Shown: piece by piece, positions 1-11,982 of the stretch
Numbering within the stretch: position 1 is the first letter of the stretch
How the letters are laid out: the number at the start of each line of letters is the position of its first letter
Source of the DNA: Gonatopus flavifemur
Taxonomy: Eukaryota; Arthropoda; Insecta; Hymenoptera; Dryinidae
Direction: 5' to 3'
NCBI GenBank assembly: GCA_018340375.1
Contig: JAFFJZ010000002.1
Location: 18,122,001 to 18,186,000 of the forward strand
DNA: 64,000 nt
Notes under the pieces: model-generated
Databases searched by the model: none
What the model was told of the DNA's origin: nothing
Seen by the model: the letters and a program-made list of their open reading frames with translations, nothing else
Program-made: the position numbers and the translations under genes

Positions 1-2835
1 ACAAAGAAGGAGAATTTTCAGTGTTCCGAATAGTTAGTAGAAGTCTGTTCTGCTCTACGAATCGTGAACAAAATGAAAGTGATGGATGAAAATATCACTC
101 ACCCGTGGAAAATTTAACTTCTTCAATTTTGATCGAATGGCCAAAATTTTATGGTGTATCTTGAAATGAAGAACACGATATTTCAACTTCTATATAAAAA
201 CTGTCTCGCAATGATTCAAACTCATAACTCGGAAATATTATCAGAGTGTAAAGTAATAACTATAAATATTATAGTAATTATTCGGTGCATCTATAACAAT
301 TACTATTACATATTTTAATTATTGTTGGATTACTATTTATCGGGTAAACTTTTTCTTTTCATCAGGAGTTTTTTGTTGTTGATTGTATTGAATTATATAT
401 TGATTACTGTAATATTGCTGGCACTTCGTCTACAATGCGATTGTTATAATTACCTTTTGGTACAAAAACTTTCACTGTATACATATAAGCAGTTGAAATT
501 GAATTTTATTTTCATGATTTCATATAATTATTCTATTGAAAAGGATCTTGGTGAAAATATACTTTCAGTATTTGAATTTCTTCGTTGGGATCTTCCGCGT
601 GTGATTTTCATGGAAAAATTAATTATGGATGGAATCAACGATCCAACGAAAAATCATATCAAAACCCTGGCGAAAAAGCACACCCTGTTTCCAATTATTT
701 CTTGCTACTTTTGGAGAACAAGAAAACAGAACCGTGGAATTTGTATGTATTTTGTGCTTTGATCTTTCTATTCTCGTACCATCGTTCAACTCATCGTTCC
801 AAATGATTTTACGTGCTTCAAAAGAATCAGACACGTCATTTGCGTTATATTTTTTCCGTATACGATCTCTACTACCGTGAAAATTCCCATTCATATAAAC
901 TTTTATTACATTTCTCCTCGTGTACATGGAATCATGAAATTTGATTGGAAATTACGATAAGTTTTCCTATACAGGGAGAAAATGATCTATTTACAATTAC
1001 GATATTATATATTTTCCTAGCACCATGTCAAACTCTTCTCACATTCCTATAAAAGTAGGACGATAGGAATTTTTGATAAATCATTCACACTTTTGTAATT
1101 AGATATGTCAAAATTGAAAGAAAACAAAGATTGCGTAATTTATCAAATCTCCATTTGTACGTTATTAGAAAAGAAATATGCTCTTTCACGTGGAAAACAT
1201 GGATTTTTCCTGACAAATGAGCCGATGTTTATTGCATCATTATGACACCGATCAATCATACCTAGCGATTATGAGCTACGTTCAGTTGGCGAAGTAGGTA
1301 AATCTCCCGTCTCGGTCTTCGATTTCGCCTTGAGAGTGGAACGAATAGATACCGATACCTCCTACGCTCGTATCGACAATGGTGTTGCAAGATTTTCTAA
1401 GGAAATGAGATACCCGCTATTCACAAACAAGATTAACATAAGTGAAAATTCACGTTGAATGGACTTACACGTGTTCGTCGGTACTGCAATGACAATGAAC
1501 TTATTATGTATATTATGAAAAGCGCGAATTATATATTCATGAACTATGTGCACGCAAGTTCCCTGGATTCTCCTGTATTTGCATTTTCTCTCTCGCGGAG
1601 AGAGGAAGATGTGCGCGCGGACGAAAGATAGACGGATAAAAAAAAGGCATTGTACCCATTAAAGTGCGTTGAAAAAAAATACTACTCCGTACCAGAAGAT
1701 GATGAACTTCACATTGAATATTATCAAAGGAATAACTTTCTCACGTAAGAAAGAAAAATTCATTTCGAATGAGTGGTGTTTCGGTATACGATATTGTTTG
1801 TAAAAGCCGCTTATACTTGTGTGAACGCGAATTTATCATTTCTATTATCATTGAGATTTTCAAGCTGATGTTATGTATTAATGAACATAAATGTACGTGG
1901 TTAAATTGTAATTGTGATTTCAGATATTTCAAGAATTTTCACAGGATAATGTCTGTTGTCTAGAATAGACGGAGTTTGTTCGTTTATAATAGTTGATACC
2001 ATCGGATGTTCGTTCTGTGACATGAAAAGCGTGAAAAGTACTCATAATTGGCGTAACATTACGTACAATTATTCAATATATTCAGTAACTGGCGAGAACA
2101 CTTTCAGCAATAATTGTGATATGTTGGAAATATATCTTTGTATTATCGTATTTCTGTAGTACCAGGGGTTGAAAAATGTCTCCGGATCTTACTGGGATAT
2201 TTCTGATATTGTAAATGTTATTGAGAAAGATGTAATTTTTATGGATAAACAATGTCCTTGATTGGAAAAAAAACCCATAAAATTTATTCGAATGGGATAT
2301 GGCAATATTTAATAGATATTCGGATATATATCAGTATATTTTTCGTAGAGGGATACTAAATATCATACATCATTGCTACAGTGTTAGAAATGTCTCCATG
2401 GAACTTCAATCACCTGTAATGGAAACAATGCCGAATTGAAAAATCCCCTTTATTCTGATTGAAACTAATTAATATTAATAATCAAAAGTCATGTTATATC
2501 TAGAAGTTTGGACACTCTTTGAAAATGTCTTAAATTGGTTTATTCTCTTGTGATGATTTATATGAAAAAAATGATGTAGATTTTATATAAAAATTATTAA
2601 AATTGACCCAATTAAACAAATCTGATATGGTTTCTGTATTGAACACATCGAAACATTTCTATAAATCAGTTCCAAAACCTCAGGATACAGAACAAAAATC
2701 GTTTATTGTTGTTCTAACATATCCATTAGATTTGAATAGGAATTTTGCACATTTGATAGGAATTAATCGGAATGAATAGGATTTTTCAACCAAGAATTTT
2801 CACTCACTAAGCATTAGAAATTCCATTGATAAGTG
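1..2835. other. AT-rich sequence without recognised gene
   Basis: I see no open frame with family motifs, no paired splice sites around a plausible exon and no clear terminal inverted repeat. A short stretch near 664-680 (ACCCTGGCGAAAAAGCAC) resembles one end of the CCCTGGCGAAAA elements found near 4.8 and 5.4 kb and may be a fragment. Intron or intergenic DNA is the simplest reading. Confidence 0.6.
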
Positions 2836-3079
2836 CACTGGAAAAAATATTTATTCATTCTCTCTCCATAAAATATTTATTCGTAGAAATTAAATATTCA
2901 ATTAGATGCAAAAACTGATTACTTTTTGCGAATTAATTGTTTATTTAGAATACCAATTTATTTTGTGCGAGCATTCCATTATTTGATTCAATTAAATATT
3001 TCATTAATCCTAAGAAATATTTTATGGAGAGAGCACAAGCAAAGTATTCATTTGGTTGAAAGAAATTTTTTTTTCAGTG
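2836..3079. repeat. MITE-like element, CACTGGAAAAAA ends
   Basis: The left end CACTGGAAAAAATATTTATT and the right end (reverse complement CACTGAAAAAAAAATTTC) form short inverted termini. A second inverted pair lies inside (CTCTCTCCATAAAATATTT near 2859 against AAATATTTTATGGAGAGAG near 3018). It has no coding capacity. It belongs to the CACTGAAAAA-ended group that recurs through the window. Confidence 0.6.
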
Positions 3080-3457
3080 AGTATTCGAAAAATGAATGAA
3101 ATTTAAAGAATTATTTAACAGTGTTATAAAATCAGCTTTCCGTGTTTAATAGATTTGCATAATGAATCGTATGTAATGATAGTAATTCAGTCATTAGCAG
3201 ACGGTTAAAAACGTGGTTGAATGGAAGAGATTTAAGATTTCTTCGGAAGATCCTTAAACAAAGGCTTTTGACGCTCTCCAAATACAGATGGTGTGAATAT
3301 TTGATGAGATTATACGCAAAGCGTCATGTGATCTCAGCACATTCACCTATAGACCTTCATAACGAGTTGATACAGAACAGACTTCCCGTTTTTTGAAACA
3401 CAAGAATGAAATTAAAAACATAAGATTTCATTGATAAGAGTGAAAAGGTAGCTACAT

Positions 3458-3463
3458 TTTATT
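3458..3463 (-). terminator. candidate poly(A) signal AATAAA
   Basis: AATAAA on the minus strand, about 80 bases beyond the stop codons that would close the candidate gene at 3.5-4.6 kb. The hexamer is common by chance in DNA this AT-rich, so it supports the gene model only weakly. Confidence 0.3.
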
Positions 3464-3540
3464 TCATAAATGAATAAAAATCAATATTTTCCAGTTGATA
3501 AAAAGCTATTTTTGACTGAATTTCAAAGTTAGCTTGTCAT

Positions 3541-3597
3541 CTAGGCTTCAAAGAAGTTCCAATATTGACTCCGTGGTTGGTTTACACAATCGCATTC
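3541..3597 (-). CDS. possible terminal exon of candidate small gene
   Basis: One minus frame reads ECDCVNQPRSQYWNFFEA and then stops (TAG at 3543-3541). Its cysteine-containing, low-AT-bias composition is unlike the surrounding noise. A poly(A) signal follows at 3463-3458. However, no AG acceptor lies directly before it. The nearest AG would give a different frame ending in SILELL or PR. The last exon of the model is therefore unresolved: either an exon with a lost acceptor, or coincidence. Confidence 0.2.
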   Translation of the reverse strand, partial: ECDCVNQPRSQYWNFFEA

Positions 3598-3727
3598 AAA
3601 GTAATATGAAAAGAAGCATATAAATATTTATGTTTTTCCAAATGAGATTCACCACATGGGAAAAGATCGTTTCACGAGAATTCTCAAAAGAATTACCGTA
3701 TAATATCATTTGACTTTCATATTTTAC

Positions 3728-3920
3728 CGATAAAATTGCAGCCGCGCATTCTCCAGGTGTTCCGGTTTCAGCTTCCACAGAAGCGAACATCGCTTCGATG
3801 CGAGCTTGAACTGCATTATTCACCCTCTTTTGTTCCTCTGCGCCAATATCTTCAGAGTTTGGATTATCAACCGTTGAAATAGCAGCGTACCACCCACCAA
3901 AGGTTGAACTGCATACGGAT
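3728..3920 (-). CDS. candidate exon, unknown cysteine-containing protein
   Basis: The 193-nt exon is open over 64 codons. A good acceptor (TTTTCTCTTAG) precedes it and a GTAAAAT donor follows. The peptide begins SVCSSTFGGWYAAIS and later contains AVQARIEAMFASVEAE and PGECAAAIL: acidic, helix-prone, two cysteines. It starts one base into a codon, exactly completing the AG left by the exon at 4174-4273, so the two join in frame across a 253-bp intron. I do not recognise the family. A secreted small protein is conceivable, but no signal peptide is visible here. Without transcript evidence it could be a decayed gene. Confidence 0.45.
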
Positions 3921-4173
3921 CTAAGAGAAAATAATGATGATTAAACGTGAAATCAAATATCGTGTGTGGAAAGTATTTGTCGATTATGATAAAACAGGTT
4001 GTTTATATCGACGCTAATTCGAACGAAATCTTCCCTACATACAACGATGCTTCGATTATACTTAGATCCGTATATTTGAATTGTACGTGCAGATTATGAA
4101 CTCGATATTTCGAAGAATTATTTCTTTGGAATGTTTTACAGAAGGAGAACTAGGAGAGGTTCGAGAAAATTAC

Positions 4174-4273
4174 CTGGAATCTTCAAAAAGAGCATCGATT
4201 TGAGCTTTACTTTTGAGCGAACATTCGGAAGGAGGACCACCCAATCGGAACCCATCATCACAGCAAGACATTC
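4174..4273 (-). CDS. candidate exon, GMSCCDDG... segment
   Basis: The 100-nt exon ends in a strong donor (TTCCAG|GTAATT). Translation in the phase that fits the next exon gives MSCCDDGFRLGGPPSEC followed by a short helix-like stretch ending ALFEDS. The acceptor is probably GATATAG|GAATG; TTAAG about 15 bases further upstream is an alternative. Cysteine spacing and a GG pair loosely recall the following exon, which also ends in a helix of the form IxAxF, so the two may derive from a repeated module (inference). Function unknown. Confidence 0.45.
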
Positions 4274-4342
4274 CTATATCAGGAATATCTTAACTTCCAC
4301 AAAATACTATCAGATGATGATATTGGTCTGCAAATTCTTCAC

Positions 4343-4397
4343 CATCTCTTCAAATGTTGCGGTGAGAAATGTGCTATTTGAGTCGATGCCGTTTGTT
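4343..4397 (-). CDS. possible further exon, phase unresolved
   Basis: A good acceptor (GATTGTTCCAG) precedes a segment readable as TNGIDSNSTFLTATFEEM, followed by a possible GTGAAG donor. The segment looks coding. Its outgoing phase (0) does not match the phase needed by the exon at 4174-4273, so either a boundary is wrong or the gene is disrupted here. Confidence 0.25.
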
Positions 4398-4493
4398 CTG
4401 GAACAATCAAAATCATAATGTATAATGTTGATTACTATTCTTGGAATTGTAGTGGAAGTTTGCATGTTTTTGAATTTATATTTTGATCCTCAC

Positions 4494-4597
4494 TGGGAGA
4501 CACGTTTCACAACGTCCCTGAAACATCTTAGAAGTCTTTATCGTCTGTTCTTCAAATTTGTAAGAGTGAAAAACCGTACAGTCTCCTCCCATTATGT
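4494..4597 (-). CDS. possible upstream exon (MGGDCTVFHSYKF...)
   Basis: An open segment lies between an acceptor-like CTTCTGAG and a good donor (CCA|GTGAGG). It reads IMGGDCTVFHSYKFEE and ends FQGRCETCLP. Its cysteine content resembles the exons further along the same strand. An internal ATG at 4592-4590 could be a start. The join to the segment at 4343-4397 does not preserve frame with these boundaries, so membership in one gene is inference. Confidence 0.25.
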
Positions 4598-4789
4598 CTC
4601 AGAAGTGAGCTTGTCCGTTCTGAGTGGAATTTGCACTCGTTTCGAGTAAATCCTCATTCTTTTCCTCGCGCGTCATCTGTTATGTTTATTTCATAGGTCA
4701 AGCATAACGTATACGTTTGAACTAAATGTCACATTCTTGAGAAGAACGTAATGAATGTTTAAACGTGAAAATAAGAATAACGTCAACTT

Positions 4790-5027
4790 CCCTGGCGAAA
4801 AAACGGCGTGCACATAAAGTTCAAACAGCGTACCAATAACGTGATTCTGGCCAATATACGTTCAATGCACGCTTACTTCAATATAAGCGTGAGTACAGCG
4901 TGCATGAACGCTTTTCTTCACGCTTGATCCACGCTCAACTGCGCCAATTGACTCTTAATACACTCTCATGTGACGGTAATAACACTCCTATGCGACGCTC
5001 CAAATGCACGCTTTATTTTCACCAGGG
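4790..5027. repeat. CCCTGGCGAAAA-family element
   Basis: Begins CCCTGGCGAAAA and ends TTTTCACCAGGG, an inverted pair. The interior repeats the word GCACGCTT/AAGCGTG several times on both strands (for example 4868-4875, 4886-4892 and 4916-4924). No gene. It shares ends and interior word with the element at 5340-5504. No clear target duplication. Confidence 0.6.
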
Positions 5028-5339
5028 TTGCGTTGCGCTTAATAGTTTTAAATCAAATATCGTTTCTCATAGAATATTTTATGCTGAATTTAAGAATATA
5101 TATATCTCTTAATTTTGTTCTGAAGATATTTTATATTTCTTTTGCAACCAACATTGTTTTAAAATGAGCATTGTAGAGTAAAAATAAGCATTTTTTGGGA
5201 TTTTCAACTGTTAAGCATAATCTTATGCTGTTTTCAAGCTTATCGTTTTCTGGGTGTAGGGATTAATTTTTCATACCTATTTCAAGGCATTTCGTTTCTA
5301 AGTTGATAAAACGCAACTCGACTTATTTGAGAGCTTTTA

Positions 5340-5504
5340 TCCTGGCAAAAATGAAGCGTGCTCTAAGCGTGGATATCCACCAAATTACTCTTTAGAGGTT
5401 ATCTATCTCTTCCCACACGACATATTCGAAAAGAGATATAGCTAACCTCTGAAGAGTAATTTGGCGGATATCCACGCTTACAGCACGCTTCATTTTCGCC
5501 AGGG
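5340..5504. repeat. 165-bp palindromic MITE, CCCTGGCGAAAA family
   Basis: Nearly the whole element is a hairpin: the left arm (CCTGGCAAAAATGAAGCGTG onward, about 70 bp) is matched by the reverse complement of the right arm (ending CACGCTTCATTTTCGCCAGG). A central loop of about 20 bp contains CACACGACATATTCG. TA lies immediately outside both ends (5338-5339, 5505-5506), as expected for Tc1/mariner-type target duplication. Confidence 0.85.
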
Positions 5505-5804
5505 TAGTTGAGTTTGGTCTTTTATACTGTTTCAAGTGACACGTCTGAAAGGAGCATGTTCACAATGTTGTTACAGAAACAATTTCATTACAACAATTAG
5601 CAGAATTTGAGACGACGTCCCTAGCAGAACTTCAATTGAGGAATACCATAATTTTTAAGCGTCAAATCTCACATATGGAACATCTATCCACGCACAATAT
5701 CGGAAAGTAAGTATCACATCAGTTACATTTCGAGTTTGAGGAATAATCTTTTACAGGGGTCTCAATATGTATTATAAAAAATGTAGAAAGTTTTTCTTCA
5801 CATG

Positions 5805-5992
5805 TTCTCGAAATTTGAACCATTTTTAGAAACAAAAGGAAAATTAAAACTCACGAAATTTGATGAATCATCGTTACATTTCTTCTCAAAACAACTCTTT
5901 GCCACTGGAAACATCGTTTAAATCATGTACTGCAAGATTTTTGGGTTTTATTAGTTGAATTGGTTCGAATGAAGATTCAAACTTCAGTAACA
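5805..5992. repeat. copy 1 of the ATGTTGCTGAAGTTTGAATC family
   Basis: A diverged copy. The left end is near TCTCGAAATTTGAACC; the right end is GATTCAAACTTCAGTAACAT. It shares with the other copies a core containing AAAACTCACGAAATTTGATG and ACTGGAAACATCG. About 190 bp, no coding capacity. Confidence 0.65.
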
Positions 5993-7229
5993 TTTTCTTC
6001 ACACTGTTAGTGGATTCCATCCCCCTATCGTGAAGGAACTGTTTTTCCATCAAAAATGAGAAATTATCTTGTTTTTTGAGTGTTGAATTCTCTACGAATA
6101 AAGGAAAAGTCCACCAAATCAGGGTGAAAAATGTCCCCTTTATGGAGGAACTTTCCTGTCACCATTTCTTGGGGGGAAATTCCACAATTATTTTTAACAG
6201 CGTGTCTCGATAGATTTCAACGTATCTCTCTGGAAGACATCTCGAAATATCTAAAGGATATCCCAAATTTGTGTATGCGAAATATCTCATAGCTATCCTC
6301 CAGTGAAAAACTTACAAACCATCGCATTTCATTGCAATACGTAAAAGATCTCTTGAACATATTTTCAAGACATATTTCCAATACACCTTGGTTAGGACGG
6401 TTCAAAGGTACCTTTAAGATTTTCATGTCGATTACTGGGCTTTCTCCATCTTTTTCTTTCTCTCATTTACACTCACACGCAGTTCTTCGGTATTAAATTA
6501 AAAGCCTGTCAGGATGAATCTCGGACATCAACGTGCGAATATTTACTGCGTGCGAGATTAAACGTTCCAATTATCTGAGTTTCAAAAAGATCATATCTGG
6601 TACGCGATGAATATGATTTATACGATTGCGACTATTAAATTATTCGCACTCGTTTATGGAAAGTTGCAAATCGGGAAAGTTACAAAATCCGCGTTCCAGT
6701 ATTCGTAGTGTGTCGATCGTTCTTCTTTCTTTCCTTTTTTAAATTACTTTTCTTCCTTTCGAGGAGAGAGATTCGCACTCACATCTTCGGTTTTCTGTTT
6801 ACAATTAAACGAAGGTTATTCGTTTTATTTGGTATATGAAATTAATGTCATTATACAATTTTATAATTCTTGGCTCGTATGAATGATTATGAATCACGAT
6901 ATTGCGTGAAGGTGAGGAAAAACGAAATGAGATTGAGATGATCACGCAGCTTACATTATTCAGGTATCTTCAAAACGTCTTGCTAAGAAATTTTTGAGTT
7001 TTGTTTCAAAGAATTCAAATCACAAAATGAAAATTGAAAATGATTATCAATTTGTCTAGAAATTTTCAATTCAAACTTCAATTCAATCGATTTGATTTCT
7101 TATTCTCATTTTTGAATTGCGTTGAATTCATCTATCAAACCGCACAACAGTGCTGGATGTTTTTATGAAGAGTTCTTTATGAATTTATACAGTTTCAAGT
7201 GGATTCAAGAACTCTTCCTGAACTATTGT

Positions 7230-7530
7230 GCTGTCTGGGCTGGATTCAATGCAAAATTGTCCCTTTGATTTGTATTGACCCCATTGCAAAAATCCAGTTA
7301 GGAATTCAGGGACTCATCCGAAATTCTCCATAAGAAGCTTGAAAATCCAGTTGAAACTCTTGGGAATCCATGAAAAAAATTTCCCATCTAATGACAAACT
7401 AGATAGGAATTTACGTAAGAAACCATGGGATTCAAGCAAATCCATGGGAAACTTTCCGAATGTCCTACAAAAAAACATGGAAAATCCATCTGGATTCCTG
7501 CATAGATTCCCACCTGGATTTCTACAATAG
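7230..7530. repeat. array of GGATTCCAT/ATGGAATCC-like words
   Basis: Degenerate 12-16-bp units such as AATCCAGTT, GGGAATCCATG, CCATGGGATTC and TGGATTCCTG recur about a dozen times in both orientations. The left edge contains GTGCTGTCTGGGC, whose reverse complement GCCCAGACAGCAC resembles the ends of other word-array elements (12.56, 35.2 kb). The one open frame across it is just the repeat translated. Confidence 0.55.
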
Positions 7531-7889
7531 GGAACTGACCGATGATGGAAAAAAATGTTGTCATTCGTAGTGTAATAATTTCAATTCATAATAACGACTT
7601 CTTCATACGGATTCGATGTGGTGCTCAATTGAGATGAATTGGAATGAGAGAAATTTTCATTCCGATTGATCCTTCTTAATCGCTTTTCTCCAGCATGGAA
7701 TTTTCACTTTTTCTGACACTGGGGGAGATTCATTCATTGTTCGAAATTCACTAGAAATTTGATGAAAACTATCTGAATCATCCCATAGGGCCTTCATAAG
7801 AACAAAAATATCGCCGGGATTCGATGAAAAATTAATAAACTCACTGGAATTGGACATTGATTACAATATCCCAAGCAGCAACAGTTCGT

Positions 7890-8045
7890 AGAATGTACAA
7901 ATGAGACTGTTTGAAATATATTTAGAACGTAAATAGAATATTCGAAATCTACATTCGACGAATATGCATAGCACCTATGAAAGGGTCTCATCGGAATATG
8001 CATAGAACACGTTTCGAATATTCGAAGAACGTTCATAGTATATTC
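7890..8045. repeat. fragment of GAATATTC-word array
   Basis: Contains ATAGAATATTCGAAATC, GAATATGCATAGAAC, CGAATATTCGAAGAACG and GTATATTCTATTG, the same palindromic word as the complete element at 34457-35218. The string GAGACTGTTTGAAATAT also matches the 35.09-kb interior in inverse orientation. Truncated; ends not found. Confidence 0.6.
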
Positions 8046-8864
8046 TATTGAAATCTTTAGAATTTGAGAATGACATAAGATAGAGATCGTCCATTCGATT
8101 GGCGAGTGATTTTTCCTACTTTCTCCCAATCGGAAGTTATTCACATTCCAGAATAAAACGTGTAATTTTCCACGCATCGCACTGTATCGCGTATAATGTT
8201 ATTTGATTTGAATTTCAATACGCAATGTGTTTTCTCATAATAATTATATTGTTATGATACCGTTATTGATATGAAGATATTCTTTCCCCGAACAATTATA
8301 AATATTTACTATAAATCGTTGAAATTCAATACTTAATGGAGAACAGATTGAATGCTTCCTGAATTTAAAAGGATACGAGCGGAGAGGTAGCTCGATCAAG
8401 TGCCAGTTTCTTTTAAACGAAAATACATGGCACTGAATTCATAATCATTGAACAAAGTGGAAATTTCGAAAATTCAGAATTTCAGCTCTGTTTAGAACTC
8501 TCAAAACAAATTTTTCTGAGAAAATGTTTTTTCGAAAGTAGAAATTTCGAATCTTTGCAGACCTCGATGACCTTCAAAGATTCATTCGTGAAAATTTCAG
8601 ATTCTTATATAAGTTGTTTCGAGTGTTTTTGTCTGAAAGAACCTGCCACCGGATGAAACTTCGTATGCGCTTGTATCACGTTTCAACATCTTTCGTATTT
8701 TCTGTGTTTGAGACCCATTTTTTGAAATATTTTGCCTAGTCCTGTATTTATTCGAGAACTTAATTTGTTATTTGGGATCGTACAATAATAATTTTTATTT
8801 GACAAGTTGTATGCGATCACTGTGTCTGAACGGGTTTTTTATTGAATTGAATTCATGAAAACGC

Positions 8865-9124
8865 CGCTGTTAGAGAAGTTATGAAGTTTTTTTCATAAAC
8901 AATTCAATCAACAGGATTCATAATAAAATATTGAATTCAATAACTGATTTCTTAATGCTGAGAATTTCCTTCTTGATTCTAATAACATATTTGTAAAATT
9001 CAATAAATAATTATTACATTTCAGTAAGAAATTATGAAATTTCAGATCCAGTATTAAATTTTATATGAAAATATGATATTTTATAAATGATTTCGTATTA
9101 AATTTAAGAACTTTTCTAACAGTG
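8865..9124. repeat. MITE with CACTGTTAGAAAA ends, copy 1
   Basis: Left CGCTGTTAGAGAAGTTATG and right TTTTCTAACAGTG are inverted. Between them AT-rich sequence carries ATGAAATTTCAT- and GAATTCAAT-like words. It shares ends and interior words with the elements at 24509-24733 and 59672-59993. Confidence 0.6.
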
Positions 9125-9294
9125 CCTGTGTCCTATGAAATTACCAATTTCTTGAAGATTGTTGTTGAATCTCTTACAATTAAGATGTGGTACTTAAAAT
9201 GTAATAACTATCGTTTCCACTTAATCAAGTTTGGGAATTGAAGAGAGATGAAATCTCCCGGAAGTCAGGTAAATTCTCATTGAAACAAAAAATA

Positions 9295-9516
9295 TACTGA
9301 AGAAAAAATTTTCCGGGAACAATCAAATATTTAATTGAAGAGTGGCAATGAAATAATTAGTTTATTTGAATAAAGTTTCATTGAATTGAATATATATTTA
9401 TTCTCATTGATATGATATTTTTACACAATATCAAATATTTGTTTAAATGAATTCAACTCATATTCAATTGATTCAACAAGATTTTATTAAAATTACCGAA
9501 TTTTTTTCTACCAGTA
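9295..9516. repeat. MITE, TACTGAAGAAAAAATTT ends
   Basis: TATACTGAAGAAAAAATTTT on the left is matched by AAATTTTTTTCTACCAGTATA on the right. The interior is AT-rich with GAATTCAA/TTGAATT words. TATA flanks both ends, compatible with a TA target. Confidence 0.5.
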
Positions 9517-9625
9517 TACATTGATCAACAGCCATTTTGGTTCGAGAATGTCGGGAACAGTCGGGGAGTGGTTTTAATGTTCTGAATACGAAAACAACCC
9601 AAGTAGAAAAATTGTTTAAATTATA

Positions 9626-9827
9626 CACGGAGAGAAATTTGTAGTTAAATTTACTATGTGATTATTGTGCCCGAGGAACAGACAGACTTCCCAATGGCAT
9701 TTGCTGTAAAACATAGTGAATTCGTTCATGTTTCTATTGTCTCGTCATAATAAATGTTATCGTAAGTTCAGCCTGTTCCTCGGTCACAAAGTCCCATAGT
9801 AAATTTAACTCCAAATTTTTCACCATG
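9626..9827. repeat. 202-bp MITE, CACGGAGAGAAATTTG ends
   Basis: The termini are inverted and continue inward: AGTTAAATTTACTATGTGA on the left against CATAGTAAATTTAACTCC on the right, and CCGAGGAACAGAC (9669) against CTGTTCCTCGG (9772). TA lies on both sides (9624-9625, 9828-9829). Confidence 0.8.
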
Positions 9828-9865
9828 TATATAATTATATACAACTTTTATATAAATTATAGTGG

Positions 9866-10457
9866 AGTGGTGTGAAAATTATTAGAATAATTGTTATTTC
9901 CAAAATAACTCCAACGTTTGCCTCAGATTATGCATTTATCTGTGGAGTACTATTTTGTCTTGTTGATATAATAGTTTTTCATCCTTCCATTTCTGAGTTA
10001 AATATTATACCAATTTTTCTTTCCAATATTTTTTTCACTCCAATCATCTCAACACCTCGATCTCAAACTAAACAGTATGTGACGATAGATACCCGCTGGG
10101 AATTTAGAATAGTTAACAACAAATTTCGACCGAGATTTTTATTGGTTTCATCGTAACTCAACTATCATTCCTTGTCGTGTATATAAATTTTATACAATGA
10201 AACACCAGTTCTTAATATTAAAATATTGCACATTGTTAGTTATTTAAAGACATATGAAGATGCTCATAATCAACTTTGTACAAATGAGATTGTTATATAG
10301 TAATCATGGAATATTCCTTCGCTCAAAAACGGAGGGCTTAAGAACTATTTATATTAAGAAATGAAACCAGTACTCCATAAATGATTGCAGCATTCCCTTA
10401 GAGGAAAGTTGAAACAGTTGTGGAAATCACAATTATTCTAATAATTTTCACACCTCT
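9866..10457. repeat. 592-bp foldback element, GTGTGAAAATTATTAG arms
   Basis: The left arm GTGTGAAAATTATTAGAATA and the right arm TTCTAATAATTTTCACAC are near-perfect for about 45 bp and continue with lower identity to about 100 bp (GGAGTACT near 9933 against AGTACTCC near 10370). A 95-codon open frame runs through the left arm and loop but has no recognisable motif and arises from foldback DNA. Confidence 0.75.
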
Positions 10458-11979
10458 GTTGATTATTATATATGGAAATTATGTATAAAAATCATAAAAA
10501 TCGAAGCGATCCAAGAAATCTAATATTGAACTTTTAATATTGAAAATTTTTAGAACACCAAAACCGCTCAAAATGAGTTCCCAAACCTCTTGAACCAGAC
10601 AAAAATATTGTTATTGTCTTGTGATATAAATAAAAACTTCCAATTATCAGAAAACAAGTTCTTTTCACATATCAACACTTCTATATCATTTGAGGTTACA
10701 CAACATTCTTATGAAATATGATTTTCAAAGATGAATAGAATAGCTTCTTCATAAATAGAAACATGTTTATAAATAGAGCATGAATAAATCAATCATTTAT
10801 CATATGGTCGTTAAGAAAGTATACAAAATCACGAATATCATCTCAATATAAAATATGGACAAAAGTTAATTTTTCCTCGACGTGCGTGTGAGGAATTGTT
10901 TGCGTGGCAAACTGCGTAGTCGTTAGCACAAATTTCACCGCATAACTGATATTGACCTGCTGTATGTTTTCTATACCGTTAACAAGGTTTAAAATGTATT
11001 TTTCAAGTACAAATCAGAGCATGTTTATTCATCGAGTAAAAGTAACAATATTCATGTAGTTCATTGAAGATTCTTGGGTTACCTAACGAAATATCCTTGG
11101 TCAAAATATCCATAACAGAAAATTCTGTCATTCCAGCACCTCATAAAATATTAAGAAACTGAATTCATACATTTCTTCAACAGATAATGTTTTCATATCG
11201 CTTTCACCATCACTTCAAATGATTACATACTTATTTTATTTCTTATTATCTGAGAAATTCTGTCAGTCACAAGAAAAGATAGAAAATATATAAAACAAGT
11301 TTTCTAATCACTTCCAGTGAACAAAAATTCGTTAAAGTATAAAATTGTATAACTCACAGGGGATATTCTAAGGAAATTTGAGAACTAACCGAAACGGTGG
11401 ACACTCGATTTGAAAAAAAAAGAAAACAAGAAAACATTTGTGCGGCAAGTATTTGTTGAATTATTTATCACTTCCTTGATCTAACTTTTGGCATGAAGTC
11501 TTATTTTTTCACAACGAATATCGCTTTTGGAGTCACTATACCCCTTGATATGACGCGAAAGGCTCATTCTGTAACAGCCCTGGTTAAAAGAATACATAGA
11601 ATCTGATGAAATTAAATTGAATGGGATTCAATCAGAACATTGTGCAAGATTCAATGAGATTTGACGAGAATTCATCGGTTTGTTTGACCTGGGAGATCAG
11701 TATTCGATATTCGATTTAGTAAAAGAAAAGGAGAGAAGGAAACATTTCACTGACAATTAAATAATTCATTGGGAACTAACCGTTTTCACGTTTTACAACT
11801 GATCGTTTTCTTTGAAAACTAACTTTTCGGTAAGAACTGACTCTTATAATATGCCCTGATAACTCATTCAAATAACACAACCTGAAAATTATCTCAAACA
11901 ATCAATTATTTCACTCATTATCACACACACATCACATACGCATACATCACCAATTGAGGTAGATTTATAACCATTCTAC
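10458..11979. other. AT-rich sequence, no recognised feature
   Basis: No coding motif and no clean terminal repeat seen. ACAGCCCTGGTTAAAAG near 11574 may be a stray end related to the CCCTG(T/G) elements. Confidence 0.5.
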
Positions 11980-11982
11980 TAA

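Noticed and set aside
619..927. Overlapping open frames on both strands (73-146 codons) near the left edge
   Set aside because: Long frames on both strands at once in AT-rich DNA, no motif, no splice context and no composition shift; treated as chance.
9872..10156. 94-codon plus-strand frame with hydrophobic segments
   Set aside because: It lies inside the foldback element 9866-10457; its first third is the inverted arm.
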